A stretch of 64,000 nucleotides of DNA from Salvelinus alpinus (lineage: Eukaryota; Chordata; Actinopteri; Salmoniformes; Salmonidae): NCBI RefSeq assembly GCF_045679555.1, contig NC_092091.1:12425918-12489917 (forward strand), given 5' to 3'. Below are positions 24,254-36,670 of this stretch, piece after piece. The notes under the pieces were generated by a model. The model worked only from the letters and a program-made list of their open reading frames with translations. It was not told the DNA's origin and did not search any database. Both the position numbers and the translations under genes were made by a program. Every line of letters starts with the position of its first letter. The first letter of the stretch is position 1.

Positions 24254-24900
24254 TACGTGCGTTTCACGTTTTAGTAGTCGTATGTACAGAGTACACATGG
24301 TATACACTGCCCAAACTAAATGCTTAGTTGCAGGTTCCTTCTGGACAATGCAACAACAATAAGAAATAATAAAAGATAAGACTAGGAACATAAAGTAAGT
24401 GGCTCAGTAGAATAGAATAAACATTTTAGCATAAGTATAATACAGGAAGACACAATCTATAGTCCAATATTTACACGTGTATCAGGGAAGGGGGGATTAG
24501 GGGACAAGTCAATTGTTTAATATTAGCAATAGTAAATAAGAGTCTGGTAGCAGCAGTTGTGATGTGTGTGTAGCATGAATATATATGTGTGTATGTCTGT
24601 GTGTGTGTGTGGTATGACTTTGCCACACTCGAACGGCTAGGAAAAAAAAGTTTTCCCATATTTCAAAAGAGAAAGCTATTCAGGGCAGTGGAGTCCCAAA
24701 AAATTGCAGAGAAAGCAATGTTAAATAGATTTCAGAACTGAAGGAGAGTGGTCTGGCTGGTCTAGCAGTAATGCTGCTCTCTGTACACATGTCTACAGTG
24801 TCGGCGTACTAGCCTTTGATGCAACCTCTGTCTATCTTTCCCCACTGTCACCCTCTCTCTCACTCTGTCCAATAAAATCTGAAAATGCCTTAAAAATATA
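24254..24900. other. No gene recognised
   Basis: AT-rich; a LINE-tail-like stretch with TAAGAGTCTGGTAGCAGCAG near 24537 and a short GT tract near 24600. No coding region supported. Confidence 0.3.
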
Positions 24901-26281
24901 CAGTGCCTTCAGAAAGTATTCAACCCCCTTGACTTTTTCCACATTTTGTTGTAGTTACAGCCTGATTTTAAAATGGATTACATTGAGATTGTGTCACTAA
25001 TTTAAACATAATACCCATAATGTCAAAGTAGAATTTAGTTTTTAGAAAAGTGTACAAATTAATTTAAAATTAAAAGCTTAAATGGATTGAGTCAATAAGT
25101 ATTCAAGCCCTTTGTTATAGAAAGCCAAAATAAGTTCAGTAGTAACAATTAACAAATCACAGATGGGTAAAAAAAAAGCAGACATTGAATATCCCTTTGA
25201 GCATGGTGAAGTTATTAATTTGGCTTTGGGTGGTGTATCGCCCAGTCACTTCAAAAGATACAGGCGTCCTTCCTAAATCAGTTGCCGGAGAGGAAGGAAA
25301 CCGCTCAGGGATTTCATCATGAGGCCAATGGTAATTTTAAAACAGTTACAGTTTAATGGCTGTGATATGAGAACTGAGGATGGATCAACAACACTGTAGC
25401 TACTCCACAATACTAACCTAAATGACAGTGAGTAAAGAAGGAAGCCTGTCCAGAATATGAATCCTGGTTGCAACAAGGCACTAAAGTAATACGGCAAAGA
25501 ATGTGGCAAAGAAATGTACTTTTTGTACTGAAGGCAAAGCATTGTGTTTTGGGCCAAAACACAGCACCACTCTTGTTATGGGTATGCTTGTCATCGGCAT
25601 GGACTGGGGAATTTATCAGGATTTTTTTTTTTAACTAGTGGAGTTAAGCACAGAAAAAATCTTAGAGGTTAATTTCACTTTACACCAGACACTGGGAGAT
25701 GAATTCACCTTTCAGCAGGACAATTACCTAAAACAAGGTTTCCCAAACTTGGTTAACTTTCACTATGTGTATTGTGTGTAGATGGGTGATGGAAAATAAT
25801 TCATTTAATTCCATTTTGAATTCAAATTCATGTTCAAGACAAATTCATGTTTCAGCAGGACAATGACCTCAAACACTAGGTCAAATCTACACTGGAGTTG
25901 CTAACCAATATGACATTGAATGTTCCTGAGTGGCTTAGTTACAGTTTTTACTTTAATTGTCTTGAAAATCTATGACAAGACTTGAAAATGGCTGTCTAGC
26001 AATCATCAACAACTAACTTGAAGAATTAAAAAAATTATGATTGGCAAATATTGTATAATCCAAGGGCCTCATTTATCAATATGTAGAAACTATTCTAAAA
26101 TACTACTTACGAACAGAATTTAGAATGGTTGTAAGGATAAAAAAAGTGTGATTTATCAAACAATCCTACTAGCGCCATACACACACCGGTAGGAGATAAC
26201 CATTGATAAATACCGATCGTTCTCAGCCTGAGTGCTCGTGCCAACCTTGGCTTTTGAAACATGAAATTTCATGTCTTAAAG

Positions 26282-27464
26282 CAGTGGTCACCAACCTTTT
26301 CTGAGTCAAGATCACTTTCGGAGTCAAAATGCATGCCGAGATCTACCGCTCAGATTTTTTATTAACATGACTTAAAAAACGTAAGCCTATGCAACATTCA
26401 CCAATTAAAAACAGCACTGTAGCAATGAGGTTTGTGCAGTAAGCTATAGGCCCAATACATTATTACCACATACTGGCTTTGCTTGAATTTACCTGCCAAT
26501 GCATTGCTGTTCGATTTTTTTTTTTAAATTATATTAAAAAATTTGAGGTAGGCTATATGATCACACCGGTAATAGATCCATTGTTGTATTACTTGTGAGG
26601 CACAGATGAGTGAGCATACATTTAAATAATTAGCTTTTTATTTTACTGGGCTGATGGTGCCTGCATCTGATGGTCAGTTCCGCGGGAGGGAGAGAGCAGC
26701 AGACTGAGGGTCCGTCTCTCTACATCCCTCCACTCTCCCTTTCCTCCACTGACACTGACCAAAAAGGGACACCGTCTTCCAGCTGATGGCGAAACTCGAG
26801 TCGCACCGCATTACTTCTGCCTCATGCACAAATTCATGTTGTTACTCCTATGAACAGAGAAAGTGAAATATTCCTTGATATTAAAAAAGACCCAAGCCGC
26901 TAATAATAACAACAACGCAAGCCTATAGATACACTGACCACCTCATTCATTACTGCTGCACTGCTTGTTGTAGCGCTGAGTGGAAAAAGGAACAACGCGC
27001 ATTTTATGGCTTATAAAAGTGTTGAATACAAAGTGTTGGCAGAGCTGAGTAAGAACTTAAACATGAACTCACTCATAAAAACAGCAGCTCTTTGCTGTAT
27101 TCGTTGACAGTCTCTCTAGTCATGGTTTAGAAATCTCACAGTATCAATTTTGCCGTAGCTTTCTTTAATGCCTGCTACGTTACTGCAGACTCGGTCATCT
27201 GAGCAATCTGATTGGCCAGCGGTAGGCATAGTGCACTTGATTACCTCTCCCGGCCCACAGGGAAGGCAGAGTTTGTACCTTCAAAAACATGAAATGGCAA
27301 CAGTTTGCCTACCTTGCCCGCATGGCAGCTGAATTGGCTGCACCTACCACCAACAGCCCGAGACTAGTATTTTTTGGGGGGAAACAAGTCTTTGTCGTTG
27401 GGGTTTTTACATAAATGTTTGGCGATCGACTAGAAATGCATTGGAGATCGACAAGTCGATCGCG
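26282..27464 (+). mobile_element. hAT-like element, right end truncated, nested
   Basis: Begins CAGTGGTCACCAACCTTTTC, a common vertebrate hAT-type terminus, and contains the subterminal GAGTCAAGATCAC / GATCGACAAGTCGATCGCGA segments. The expected inverted terminus at the right is missing and Tc1 sequence follows. The interior (26640-27360) has no transposase domain I can read. Confidence 0.55.
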
Positions 27465-27465
27465 A

Positions 27466-27615
27466 TCTTCAAGTAATGACGGACTGTCGTTTTCCTTTGC
27501 TTATTTGAGCTGGTCATGCCATAATATGGACTTGGTTTTAGGGCTATCTTCTATATACCACCCCTACCTTGTCGCAACATAACTGACTGTCTCAAACGCA
27601 TTAAGGAGGAAATAA
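27466..27615 (-). mobile_element. Tc1 5' fragment (same family as 20294-21713)
   Basis: AAGTAATGACGGACTGTCGT through TATACCACCCCTACCTTGTC matches 21260-21400 closely. Only this piece is present. Confidence 0.75.
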
Positions 27616-28001
27616 ATGAACGTTCATATTGATACATCTCCCGTTTGCATGGAAATGATTGCAATAAATGGTTAATGCACAGATTTGAGACTATGCATGA
27701 TTGATAAATGAGGCCCCAGGTGTGCAAAGATTTAGAGACTTACCCAAAAAGACTCAGCTGTAATTGCTGCCAAAGGTGTTTCTAACATGTATTGACTGAA
27801 TACATATCTAATCAATATATATTAGTGTTTTATTTTTCATACATTTAGAATTTAAAAAAAAGTTTATTCCCCTTTGACATTGGAGTATTTTGTGTAGATC
27901 ATTGACCAAAAAAAAAGACAATTCAGTCCATTTTAATCCCACTTTGTAACGCAACAAAACGTGGAAAAGTCAAGGGGGTTGAATACTTTCCAAAGGCACT
28001 G

Positions 28002-30898
28002 TATATCTACAATTTGCAAATGCAGCCGTTTTTATCTCAATTTCAAATAATTTCTGGCTAACAATTATGTACCTGTAAATTGTTTTCAATTAAAATGGTC
28101 AAAAATAAACAAAAATAGCTTTTTCCCAAGCAATACTTTTGTGAGGACTGTGTGAGTAGTCTTAGTGGGGAGGGGAAAACTGAAAACAAGCTGTTATTGG
28201 CAGAGAGATTTGGATTTCTTTCTTATTGGTCAATTAACTAATTTACTGCTTGGTGATGTCACCAGGCAGGCCAAAACTCCATCCCACCAAAACAGGCTGA
28301 GACTGGGCCTTTAAACAAATGAAATGGAGAAACAGGATTATGCAGGTAAAGAGAGACTGCTTCAGAGTGAGACGAATATGAGAAATCAAATGTAAGCCAT
28401 GTAAGGTCATGAGACCAAGTTGATGAGACAATGGAGATTCACACAATATGAAGAGATGAGGAAAGAGGGAAATGAAAGGAGCGACAGGAGGAAAGTTCAC
28501 GCTGTCAGCTACAGATAGACAGGCACACTTAACGTGTCAGACATCCATCTTTTTCTTTGTCTGATGGCAGCCTCAGACTCTTCCTCTGTTTCATTCCATA
28601 ATGGACCACTTAAGTGAGGCAGAGAGGGGCTCATATACCTTACCTCATCGATGTCCCAATACGCTCCCCCTATAAGCTCTAGTTTTCTTATGATGTCACC
28701 AATGAAACTTGGTTCACTATATACTACCTAAACTTTTCCATTCTGCGTCGTCCTGACATTCACTCTCTTCCTTTTCATACGCTCTCCCTCTCTACAGTCT
28801 TTCTTTCTCAGTACCCCTCCTGATTTTCCCTCTGCTGTGTCCTCCCTTTCTCTTCTGCTCTGTGTATTTCCATCCTTCCACCATCTCTTCTCCCCTCTCT
28901 CTCTCTTCCCTCATCCTTATATCTGCAAGTCTCCCTCAGAGAGAGAGAGCGCACTAAGAGTTGGCCTCTACCTGGCTCTGGGTGACCCCCTCCCCTCCGT
29001 GCTGCGGAGATGGAGCTCTCATAGTAGGGGGCCCTAATTAGCCCTGACACTGTATACAGTGACTCACTTGGCACGGGTCCTTCCTCCCTCCCCTCCTCCC
29101 TCGCCTGTCCCCTTAGCTCCACAGGAATCAGTGACTTTTGATAACAGCAACTTCACCCCCCAAAAACAGGCCACCCCTCCACCCTCCAATGCATTCTCCC
29201 ACCCACTCATTTCCACCATTGCTCCGCAAGTGCCTCTGCCTGTCACATCAGCATCCCGTTTGACACCTTTTTGTGTCATTAGCTGCCCAGTGGGACTTTC
29301 TGTGGTTAGTGCTGTAGGACCTGAACTATAATAGCTATTGTATCAAGTTATTGTTTGATAGTGGACAATGGAATTTTAAAGGGTGCACTTCCAGGACTAT
29401 AAGGTACTTCGTGAAAATACAGTGAACATGAGATTATATCAGGCTGTAACCCTTACCCTTTACATTCACTTCAAATACTTTTAAATTCGACCATATTAGA
29501 ATACCATCAAAGATTTCATAAACCTCTTAGGCGTCAGGTAAAGTTATGAATTGAATGGTGTGCATCTCCTACAGAAATGTTTGTGTTTTACCCAAAAGGC
29601 TCAGACTTTTCTTTTTCCATCTAGCATCGGTGGCTGGCATCAGTGTCTCACATGGCTCCGGTGAACCTGCTCTCACCTGGGGCCAAAGCCAGGCCACTGG
29701 TACTTTTCAGCTGTCATTTACAGAGAAATGACAAACTGTGGACTTTAACACCTTCTCACAAAGAAAATGTTTGGATTATGCAGAGGTTGTTGATTCTGCT
29801 CTTCACAAGTCCTCACTGTCATCACTATAGCTATGAAAAAAACAATTTCTCTAGTGTAACACTGGTGTAACAGTAAAAAAGTAGCTTTTCACCTGAAAAG
29901 CTGATTACGTGAAGCTAGGCTGACTGGGAGCTGTCGCTGCTTCCCGTGGTCCCTTACTCTGTTTGACTGCTCTGTCTGAAATGATTGAGCTGAATTTTGA
30001 AGGCTATATTATTTTGACAGACCAATTTAAAGGCATCATGTGGGAGGTGTGAGAATTAATAAAACATGGCAGTGTTGCTATTTCAACACAAAGCCACATT
30101 TAGACACACTAATACAAAATAGGGAGACACGTTGAATGTCCACAACTGATTCTCATTGCACACCTTTTTAATGACAAGTGTTGGAGAACTTTTCTCGAAA
30201 TTCAACTTTATTTACTTTACTGTACTTTATTAGGCTTAGTTGACAGGGACAATGCACATTTACGTAAAGTTACTCAGCCGTCTAATTTTCAACAGTAGTC
30301 CCAGGGCTGGAAGATAAAAAGTATTTCCTGTATTTGGAAAGAGTGCTGCTTAAATATTATACCCAATCTGTTCTGTTGGTGCGAATGTGGTGCAATCCTA
30401 ACTACCAGAGTTGAGCTCCAAAAACATCATGGCTTTCCACTTCTAAATGCGAAGCTTCTTAGTTCACCCTTACATGATGAATCGGGAGGTATTTCAACTA
30501 AACAAGGGAAGCTTAAGTGGACAGGCTAGCTCCGTTCCCATGTGTCCATCTCATACAACAACACAGTTTAAGCACAAACAGAATATAGAGATTGTCCTTA
30601 GCTGAAATATTGTGGTACTTTCTCTTTAACGTTTCATTCACATACTTGTTCTCACTCTCTTACTCCTATGGTGATATGTAAACTAGCTAGCTATGCTAGT
30701 TATCCCTATGGCTCCTCCTGGACACAAAAGCTGTGGAAAGTTCGACTGCTATGTAATATCTGTAATATCATCATGTGACACGGTAGGAATCTTAGTTTTG
30801 GTCAGTGTTTCCCCTAGGACCCTTATTAAGGCGGATTTTCAAAAAGTATAAAATCACCCCTTAGACCTGTGTAGAGGAGAACTCTTATACCTGACGTT

Positions 30899-30948
<50 letters not shown>

Positions 30949-33900
30949 TGTGTGTGTGTGTGTCTGTGGTGTTGCTGCAGTGTTTGAAAACCATGCTGTT
31001 TTAAAGTACTGTTTGGGGTGTGGTCAATTGTACTAAGGTATGTGTTTACTTTGATTATCAGTGTCTGATTATTCAAATGTGACAGACTATTTCTATAATT
31101 GGGCCCAAAACCTTTAGTTGGTGATGGGGAAATTAAGAGTCCTGAAGCACTGACGCTTTCCAGCCAATTGTGTAAAAAATAAGTTAATTACACAAGGCTT
31201 TGACCATCACAGTGTACAGCAGTGGCACCTTGTGGTCAAAATAATTTAGAACAGCCAAATTATTATAGATGACGTCCCACACGCAGCGTGTGCGCAGAGT
31301 AGCCTTTTTGTCTTATACCAAAATCAATACCAAACCAATCAGGTGGTTGTTCGATGAATCAAAGCTTCGGATATCATTGATCACATGCTTCTGATAAAGT
31401 GATACAGGCATCAGCACACCGCTTCAAATTAAACTGCTTAGCAATTTCGGTGCATGCCTCGGAGCTCCGGTATCAAACGTAAAATCACTACCCGTAGTTT
31501 GAAGATACAGTTATGTTACAGATAGCATAATACTTATGCTACGTGATTTCATACACATAATTTGCTCAAAACTGGGCAGCAGTTAACCAAGTCCATGGGC
31601 CTAATAGAAGCAATTTCCCCCCTCTGTTAGCATTGGCAAGCCATAAGATAACTCAAACCTAAAATACCACTGCTACTGTTATCTGGGCAATGCACCACTT
31701 TTAGACTTACTTGATATATCTGCTGGAGGGGATTTTTTTTTTATTCTGGAAAGAACCTGTAGATCTTTGCAACATTCTTAAACCTAGGGCAGGTTCTTTA
31801 GCCTACTAGCTAGCCCACTGATTATTTGGTTGTTTACTATTTGGTGTTAATCTGCTTAGCCACCTCTAGCATAGATCTTTTGTTGATATGCTGTCTTGGT
31901 TCTTTTCACGCAGTTTCCACCGGCTGAGTTATTGCAAGGTTCTGTCAGTATAATGTCATTGTAGACTCAGAATTATGACGGTTGCCACGGGCCGCACCGC
32001 AGATATTGAGATGAGTGCGATGCAATACTTTGCTCTCACACAGTATCTGTACATGGTCGAGCTTCATGCTTCAACAACGTGGTAGCTACGGGACCAGAAC
32101 AGCAACATTTAGTCTCTGGCTTCTAGGCTCGTAGCTGTTGTTGAAATCGGTCCAAAATTCTGTTGACTTAGTGCATCGCTGAGTCTACCTTTAATTATGT
32201 TAGCATTTGCCTAATCTTTCGTAGACAGACTACGTAAACATAAATGGTACCATAGAGCTGTCATGACACAACAGGGGATGCGTGTGATCAGCAGAATTAA
32301 TTCTGGTGCTTTGGTTTTTCGTCACTGGTTATTTGGACCAATCACGATTTTGCAGGTGTAAGCATCTTTCAAACTTGGAAGGGGAAGGAACATTTGGCCC
32401 ATAAACTTGCCCGTGAATTGCAAAGAGAAAAGGTGGAGTTCTTCGTTCCAGCTTAGATCCTTGTTCTCTTAAAACGTATGGACCCAGAACTTATTAGAAC
32501 ATCTGACCTATTACACAAGACTTTAGTTCTGGGTTAACCGAGATTAGCATTGACCAAATACAGTACCTTTGTCATTATGGCTAAATTCACCTTTAGCATT
32601 GAGACACAAACACCACCATGGTGGGCAGTGGCTATCACTAAACCTCCCATAGCACTTCAGTAGTCTGTTCCAGCATTGCTAGCTTTTGTTGATAGCATGC
32701 TATGGTTTTTGATAGCTGCCTCTGGTACTGTGACCAGGCTCTGTTAGCGCTGCCTGTGGGTCTCAGAGGACAGAGCCCACATTGAGACAGCCCACTGTGT
32801 CTAGACTAGAGCAGAGCAAGGTTCCGTCATGTTCCCACCACCCACCCAGCAATCCTTCCCAGGCCTTCCCCTCCCCATGACAGGCCTGTGGCTGAGGTTG
32901 TGACTACGGTCTCCTCCTGTGAACCTCCTCTCACAGCTGAGAGGACTGGCAAGACAGTATGCTGACCGGTCAACCCATACTGTGCATATCAGGTCTATTT
33001 AAAGTCCAGGGAGGGCAGATAGCTGCTTTAGTTAGATACTGGGAACCCACTCTCCCACGGGAAAACAGGACTGTGAGGGATCGGTTTGAGAACTTTGTCT
33101 TGCACCACTCTGAACTTCGACAGTCACAACAAAAACGTTGAATCAGGGTTATTTTATTAGATGGTAAGTAGGTTTGTTTATTTCTTCTTAAACTGCAATT
33201 TTTAAGGCATTGCGATTTTATTTCCTTCTGCAACCTAATAAGGAGGCTATAAGGCTGTATTTTGCTTTGTGTTTTTGGCTTGTTTTTTAGGACCCGATTG
33301 CTGAATCCAGTCAGTGGTTTCATGCAGAGACTGAAAAGGGCTGAATGTTCCCCCACAATGCCTTAAAAAGTCCTGAACATGTATTTTTTAACTGACTCTG
33401 CAATTACTAATACCACAGACAATGTTTACACTATCTTTCACAAAAGAAAGGAAAATAGCAATGACTGTGTGTGTGTCAATTGTAAGGTAGCTCAGTTTTT
33501 AAATGGCCGACATTCAGGATTTCTTTAGTAATCAGAATAAACTTACAGTTAGGTAGTAACCTTTTGTAAAGTGTATGTCACATGGTTTGCAACCCCATAC
33601 TGTTAAGGTACTTGAATATGTTGTCGTGAATTAGCTAGATGGATCTCGTGTACGAGGGATGGATACTACATAAGACATCACACATGCATACACACAAAGT
33701 GCCGCAATATATTAAAGTGCACACCAGAGTGATTTCCCTCTGCAGTCCTAAGACACAAAACCCACTTGGCGGTTATTTTACCCCACGTGACTAAAACAGA
33801 AGTGTCCTTTGTTTCTGCACCTAAGACAACCACCTTCTCCATTGCAGAAAGACATTGGGGCATTCAGATTTCCTTCTAGACTTGAAAATAACTGATCATC

Positions 33901-34307
33901 CCAGGGAGCAAGATTTGTCACTTTCATTTGCAATCAGTAAAATGCCTATATGTCAGAACAATGACATGTTCTAATAGTAGCATGTTGTGCAAGTAACAAC
34001 CTGGCGACGGTGGTAACACGTTAAAGGTATACTACCATCTTCAGGGTCATCGCTCAATACGTCTTTATGTTTATACAACCACTTATGTTGTTTACAAGTA
34101 TATTAACTGAAAGTCATTTTTGAAGTTGGATTTCATTAAAATAAAGAGTCACGCTTAGAAGGATTATTCAACAAGAACTTGAATTTAGGTACTTTTGAAT
34201 GTTACTGTGTTATAACATAGTTATTACATAGTTACTAATAGTTACATAGTTACTAAGTCCCTTTAAGGAGTGCAAAAAATGTATAATCCAAGGCCATGAA
34301 ATTAAAA
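28002..34307. other. Long stretch without a recognised gene
   Basis: The longest low-repeat stretch in the window. Pyrimidine-rich around 28740-29110. Open frames are short and none shows a known domain, conserved motif or convincing exon borders. If insc has exons far upstream they could lie here, but I see none I can defend. A (GT)n tract is at 30905-30964. Confidence 0.4.
30905..30964 (+). repeat. (GT)n microsatellite
   Basis: About 30 repeats with a few interruptions (GTCT). Confidence 0.97.
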
Positions 34308-34359
34308 TCAAATCACATTTTATTGGTCACATACACATATTTAGCAGATGTTATTGCGG
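34308..34359 (-). mobile_element. LINE/SINE 3' tail that seeds the satellite
   Basis: AAATCACATTTTATTGGTCA, CATACACATATTTAGCAGAT and GTTATTGCGG are the 3' tail also at 61053-61120 and at the window start. Immediately after it, where intact copies read GTGTAGCGAAATGCTTGTGC once, the 19-bp tandem array starts. Confidence 0.85.
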
Positions 34360-36060
34360 GTGTAGCGAAATGCTTGTAGTGTAGTGAAATGCTTGTGGTG
34401 TAGTGAAATGCTTGTGGTGTAGCGAAATGCTTGTGGTGTAGCGAAATGCTTGTAGTGTAGTGAAATGCTTGTGGTGTAGCGAAATGCTTGTGGTGTAGCG
34501 AAATGCTTGTGGTGTAGTGAAATGCTTGTGGTGTAGTGAAATGCTTGTGGTGTAGCGAAATGCTTGTAGTGTAGTGAAATGCTTGTGGTGTAGTGAAATG
34601 CTTGTAGTGTAGTGAAATGCTTGTAGTGTAGCGAAATGCTTGTAGTGTAGCGAAATGCTTGTGGTGTAGCGAAATGCTTGTGGTGTAGCGAAATGCTTGT
34701 GGTGTAGCGAAATGCTTGTGGTGTAGTGAAATGCTTGTAGTGTAGCGAAATGCTTGTGGTGTAGCGAAATGCTTGTAGTGTAGCGAAATGCTTGTAGTGT
34801 AGTAAAATGCTTGTAGTGTAGTGAAATGCTTGTGGTGTAGTGAAATGCTTGTGGTGTAGCGAAATGCTTGTAGTGTACTAAAATGCTTGTGGTGTAGTGA
34901 AATGCTTGTGGTGTAGTGAAATGCTTGTGGTGTAGCGAAATGCTTGTGGTGTAGTGAAATGCTTGTGGTGTAGCGAAATGCTTGTGGTGTAGCGAAATGC
35001 TTGTAGTGTAGTGAAATGCTTGTGGTGTAGTGAAATGCTTGTGGTGTAGTGAAATGCTTGTGGTGTAGCGAAATGCTTGTGGTGTAGCGAAATGCTTGTA
35101 GTGTAGTAAAATGCTTGTAGTGTAGTGAAATGCTTGTGGTGTAGTGAAATGCTTGTGGTGTAGCGAAATGCTTGTAGTGTAGTAAAATGCTTGTGGTGTA
35201 GTGAAATGCTTGTGGTGTAGTGAAATGCTTGTGGTGTAGCGAAATGCTTGTGGTGTAGTGAAATGCTTGTGGTGTAGCGAAATGCTTGTGGTGTAGCGAA
35301 ATGCTTGTAGTGTAGTGAAATGCTTGTAGTGTAGCGAAATGCTTGTGGTGTAGCGAAATGCTTGTAGTGTAGCGAAATGCTTGTAGTGTAGTAAAATGCT
35401 TGTAGTGTAGTGAAATGCTTGTGGTGTAGTGAAATGCTTGTGGTGTAGTGAAATGCTTGTAGTGTAGTAAAATGCTTGTGGTGTAGTGAAATGCTTGTGG
35501 TGTAGCGAAATGCTTGTGGTGTAGCGAAATGCTTGTGGTGTAGTGAAATGCTTGTAGTGTAGCGAAATGCTTGTAGTGTAGTAAAATGCTTGTAGTGTAG
35601 TGAAATGCTTGTGGTGTAGTGAAATGCTTGTGGTGTAGCGAAATGCTTGTAGTGTAGTAAAATGCTTGTGGTGTAGTGAAATGCTTGTGGTGTAGTGAAA
35701 TGCTTGTGGTGTAGCGAAATGCTTGTGGTGTAGCGAAATGCTTGTGGTGTAGTGAAATTTTTTTTATTTTATTTTACCAGGCAAGTCAGTTAAGAACAAA
35801 TTCTTATTTTCAATGACGGCCTAGGAACAGTGGGTTAACTGCCTGTTCAGGGGCAGAACGACAGATTTGTACCTTGTCAGCTCGGGGATTTGAACTTGCA
35901 ACCTTTCGGTTACTAGTCCAACGCTCTAACCACTAGGCTACCCTTACTACACCAAATGCTTGTGGTGTAGTAAAATGCTTGTGGTGTAGCGAAATGCTTG
36001 TAGTGTAGCGAAATGCTTGTAGTGTAGTAAAATGCTTGTGGTGTAGCGAAATGCTTGTGG
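34360..36060 (+). repeat. 19-bp satellite from a LINE tail, ~78 copies, SINE-split
   Basis: Unit GTGTAGYGAAATGCTTGTR: about 73 copies to 35757, then a SINE (35758-35946), then about 6 more to 36060. Point variants (GCGAAAT, GTGAAAT, GTAAAAT, TTGTA/TTGTG) define larger blocks: a 12-unit stretch from 34801 recurs from 35105 (304 bp, 16 units) with one difference in the part compared. No coding potential. Confidence 0.96.
35758..35946 (-). mobile_element. tRNA-derived SINE inside the satellite
   Basis: Minus-strand head AGGGTAGCCTAGTGGTTAGA (box A-like), box B-like GGTTGCAAGTTCAAATCC, CAGTTAACCCACTGTTCC body and the shared AAGAATTTGTTCTTAACTGA tail. Inserted after the array had expanded, since satellite units lie on both sides. 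Confidence 0.9.
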
Positions 36061-36670
36061 GAAATTGACTACAGGCTCAGCCATAAACGTTCAACACTTC
36101 CTCACGCATCATTGGAGATCATGGACACCAAAGAGATCACTTTCAGTATGACAGCGCTTGACTTGTCACTTACATATGCACCATGGGAGCTGTGACTGGA
36201 TTGATTAAATCGGACACATTAGACTCCTCTCCTCAATTTGTATGATAATGTAGATTAGTGTTTTTAAGGAGGCGACTTGTCTATTTAAATGGAATGTCTT
36301 TCTTTTTTGATTTTCATGGCCACCTGTAGCAATAGTACAATGGTTCCGGTCCTTTTTCGATTGGATAACAGATGTTGCTTAAATATTGCCAAAGGGAAAT
36401 TGTCTATATGTAATATCAACATTGTGTGAGTTTAATTTATTTAATATGTCCAGTATATTGTGAATCCCATTCTATTATTTTCTGTTACTGTGTAAAATGA
36501 CTTGTGCAATATTCATATTAGCGATTAAACAACTAGAGCAAGATCTTTGTCTTGTCATCATGGGGTTGTGGTATTGACTGCATATTCATTTGGCACCGTG
36601 ACACTATCAGATTTGCTCTCTCTCTAAGGTGCTTAGACTGCAACGAAACAGCTCTCACTTTTTCCACCCT
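36061..36670. other. No gene recognised
   Basis: Spacer between two minisatellites; no supported coding region. Confidence 0.35.

Larger units (their letters stand above)
26064..27716. mobile_element. DNA element with GGGCCTCATTTATCAAT ends, nested in Tc1
   Basis: The left end GGGCCTCATTTATCAAT is perfectly inverted at the right end (ATTGATAAATGAGGCCC). It interrupts the Tc1 between ATAATCC and GGTGTGCAAAG. The interior is itself composite: a hAT-like repeat and a second Tc1 fragment lie inside. Superfamily unknown; no transposase frame. Confidence 0.75.
24901..28001 (+). mobile_element. Tc1-like transposon carrying nested insertions
   Basis: Perfect-style ends: CAGTGCCTTCAGAAAGTATT after TA, and CTTTCCAAAGGCACTG before TA. 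The Tc1 body (24901-26063 and 27717-28001) is heavily decayed, with scattered transposase-like pieces (TTCAGCAGGACAATTACCTA and TTCAGCAGGACAATGACCTC, the region of the second catalytic D, present twice). A 1.65-kb insertion separates the body from its right end, giving 3.1 kb in total. Confidence 0.85.

Noticed and set aside
28808..29331. Pro/Arg-rich frames on both strands as exons
   Set aside because: Low-complexity pyrimidine-rich sequence; no consistent splice sites or conserved motif.
34360..36060. CRISPR-like array (short direct repeats)
   Set aside because: Units are head to tail with no spacers, in vertebrate DNA, and derive from a LINE tail.
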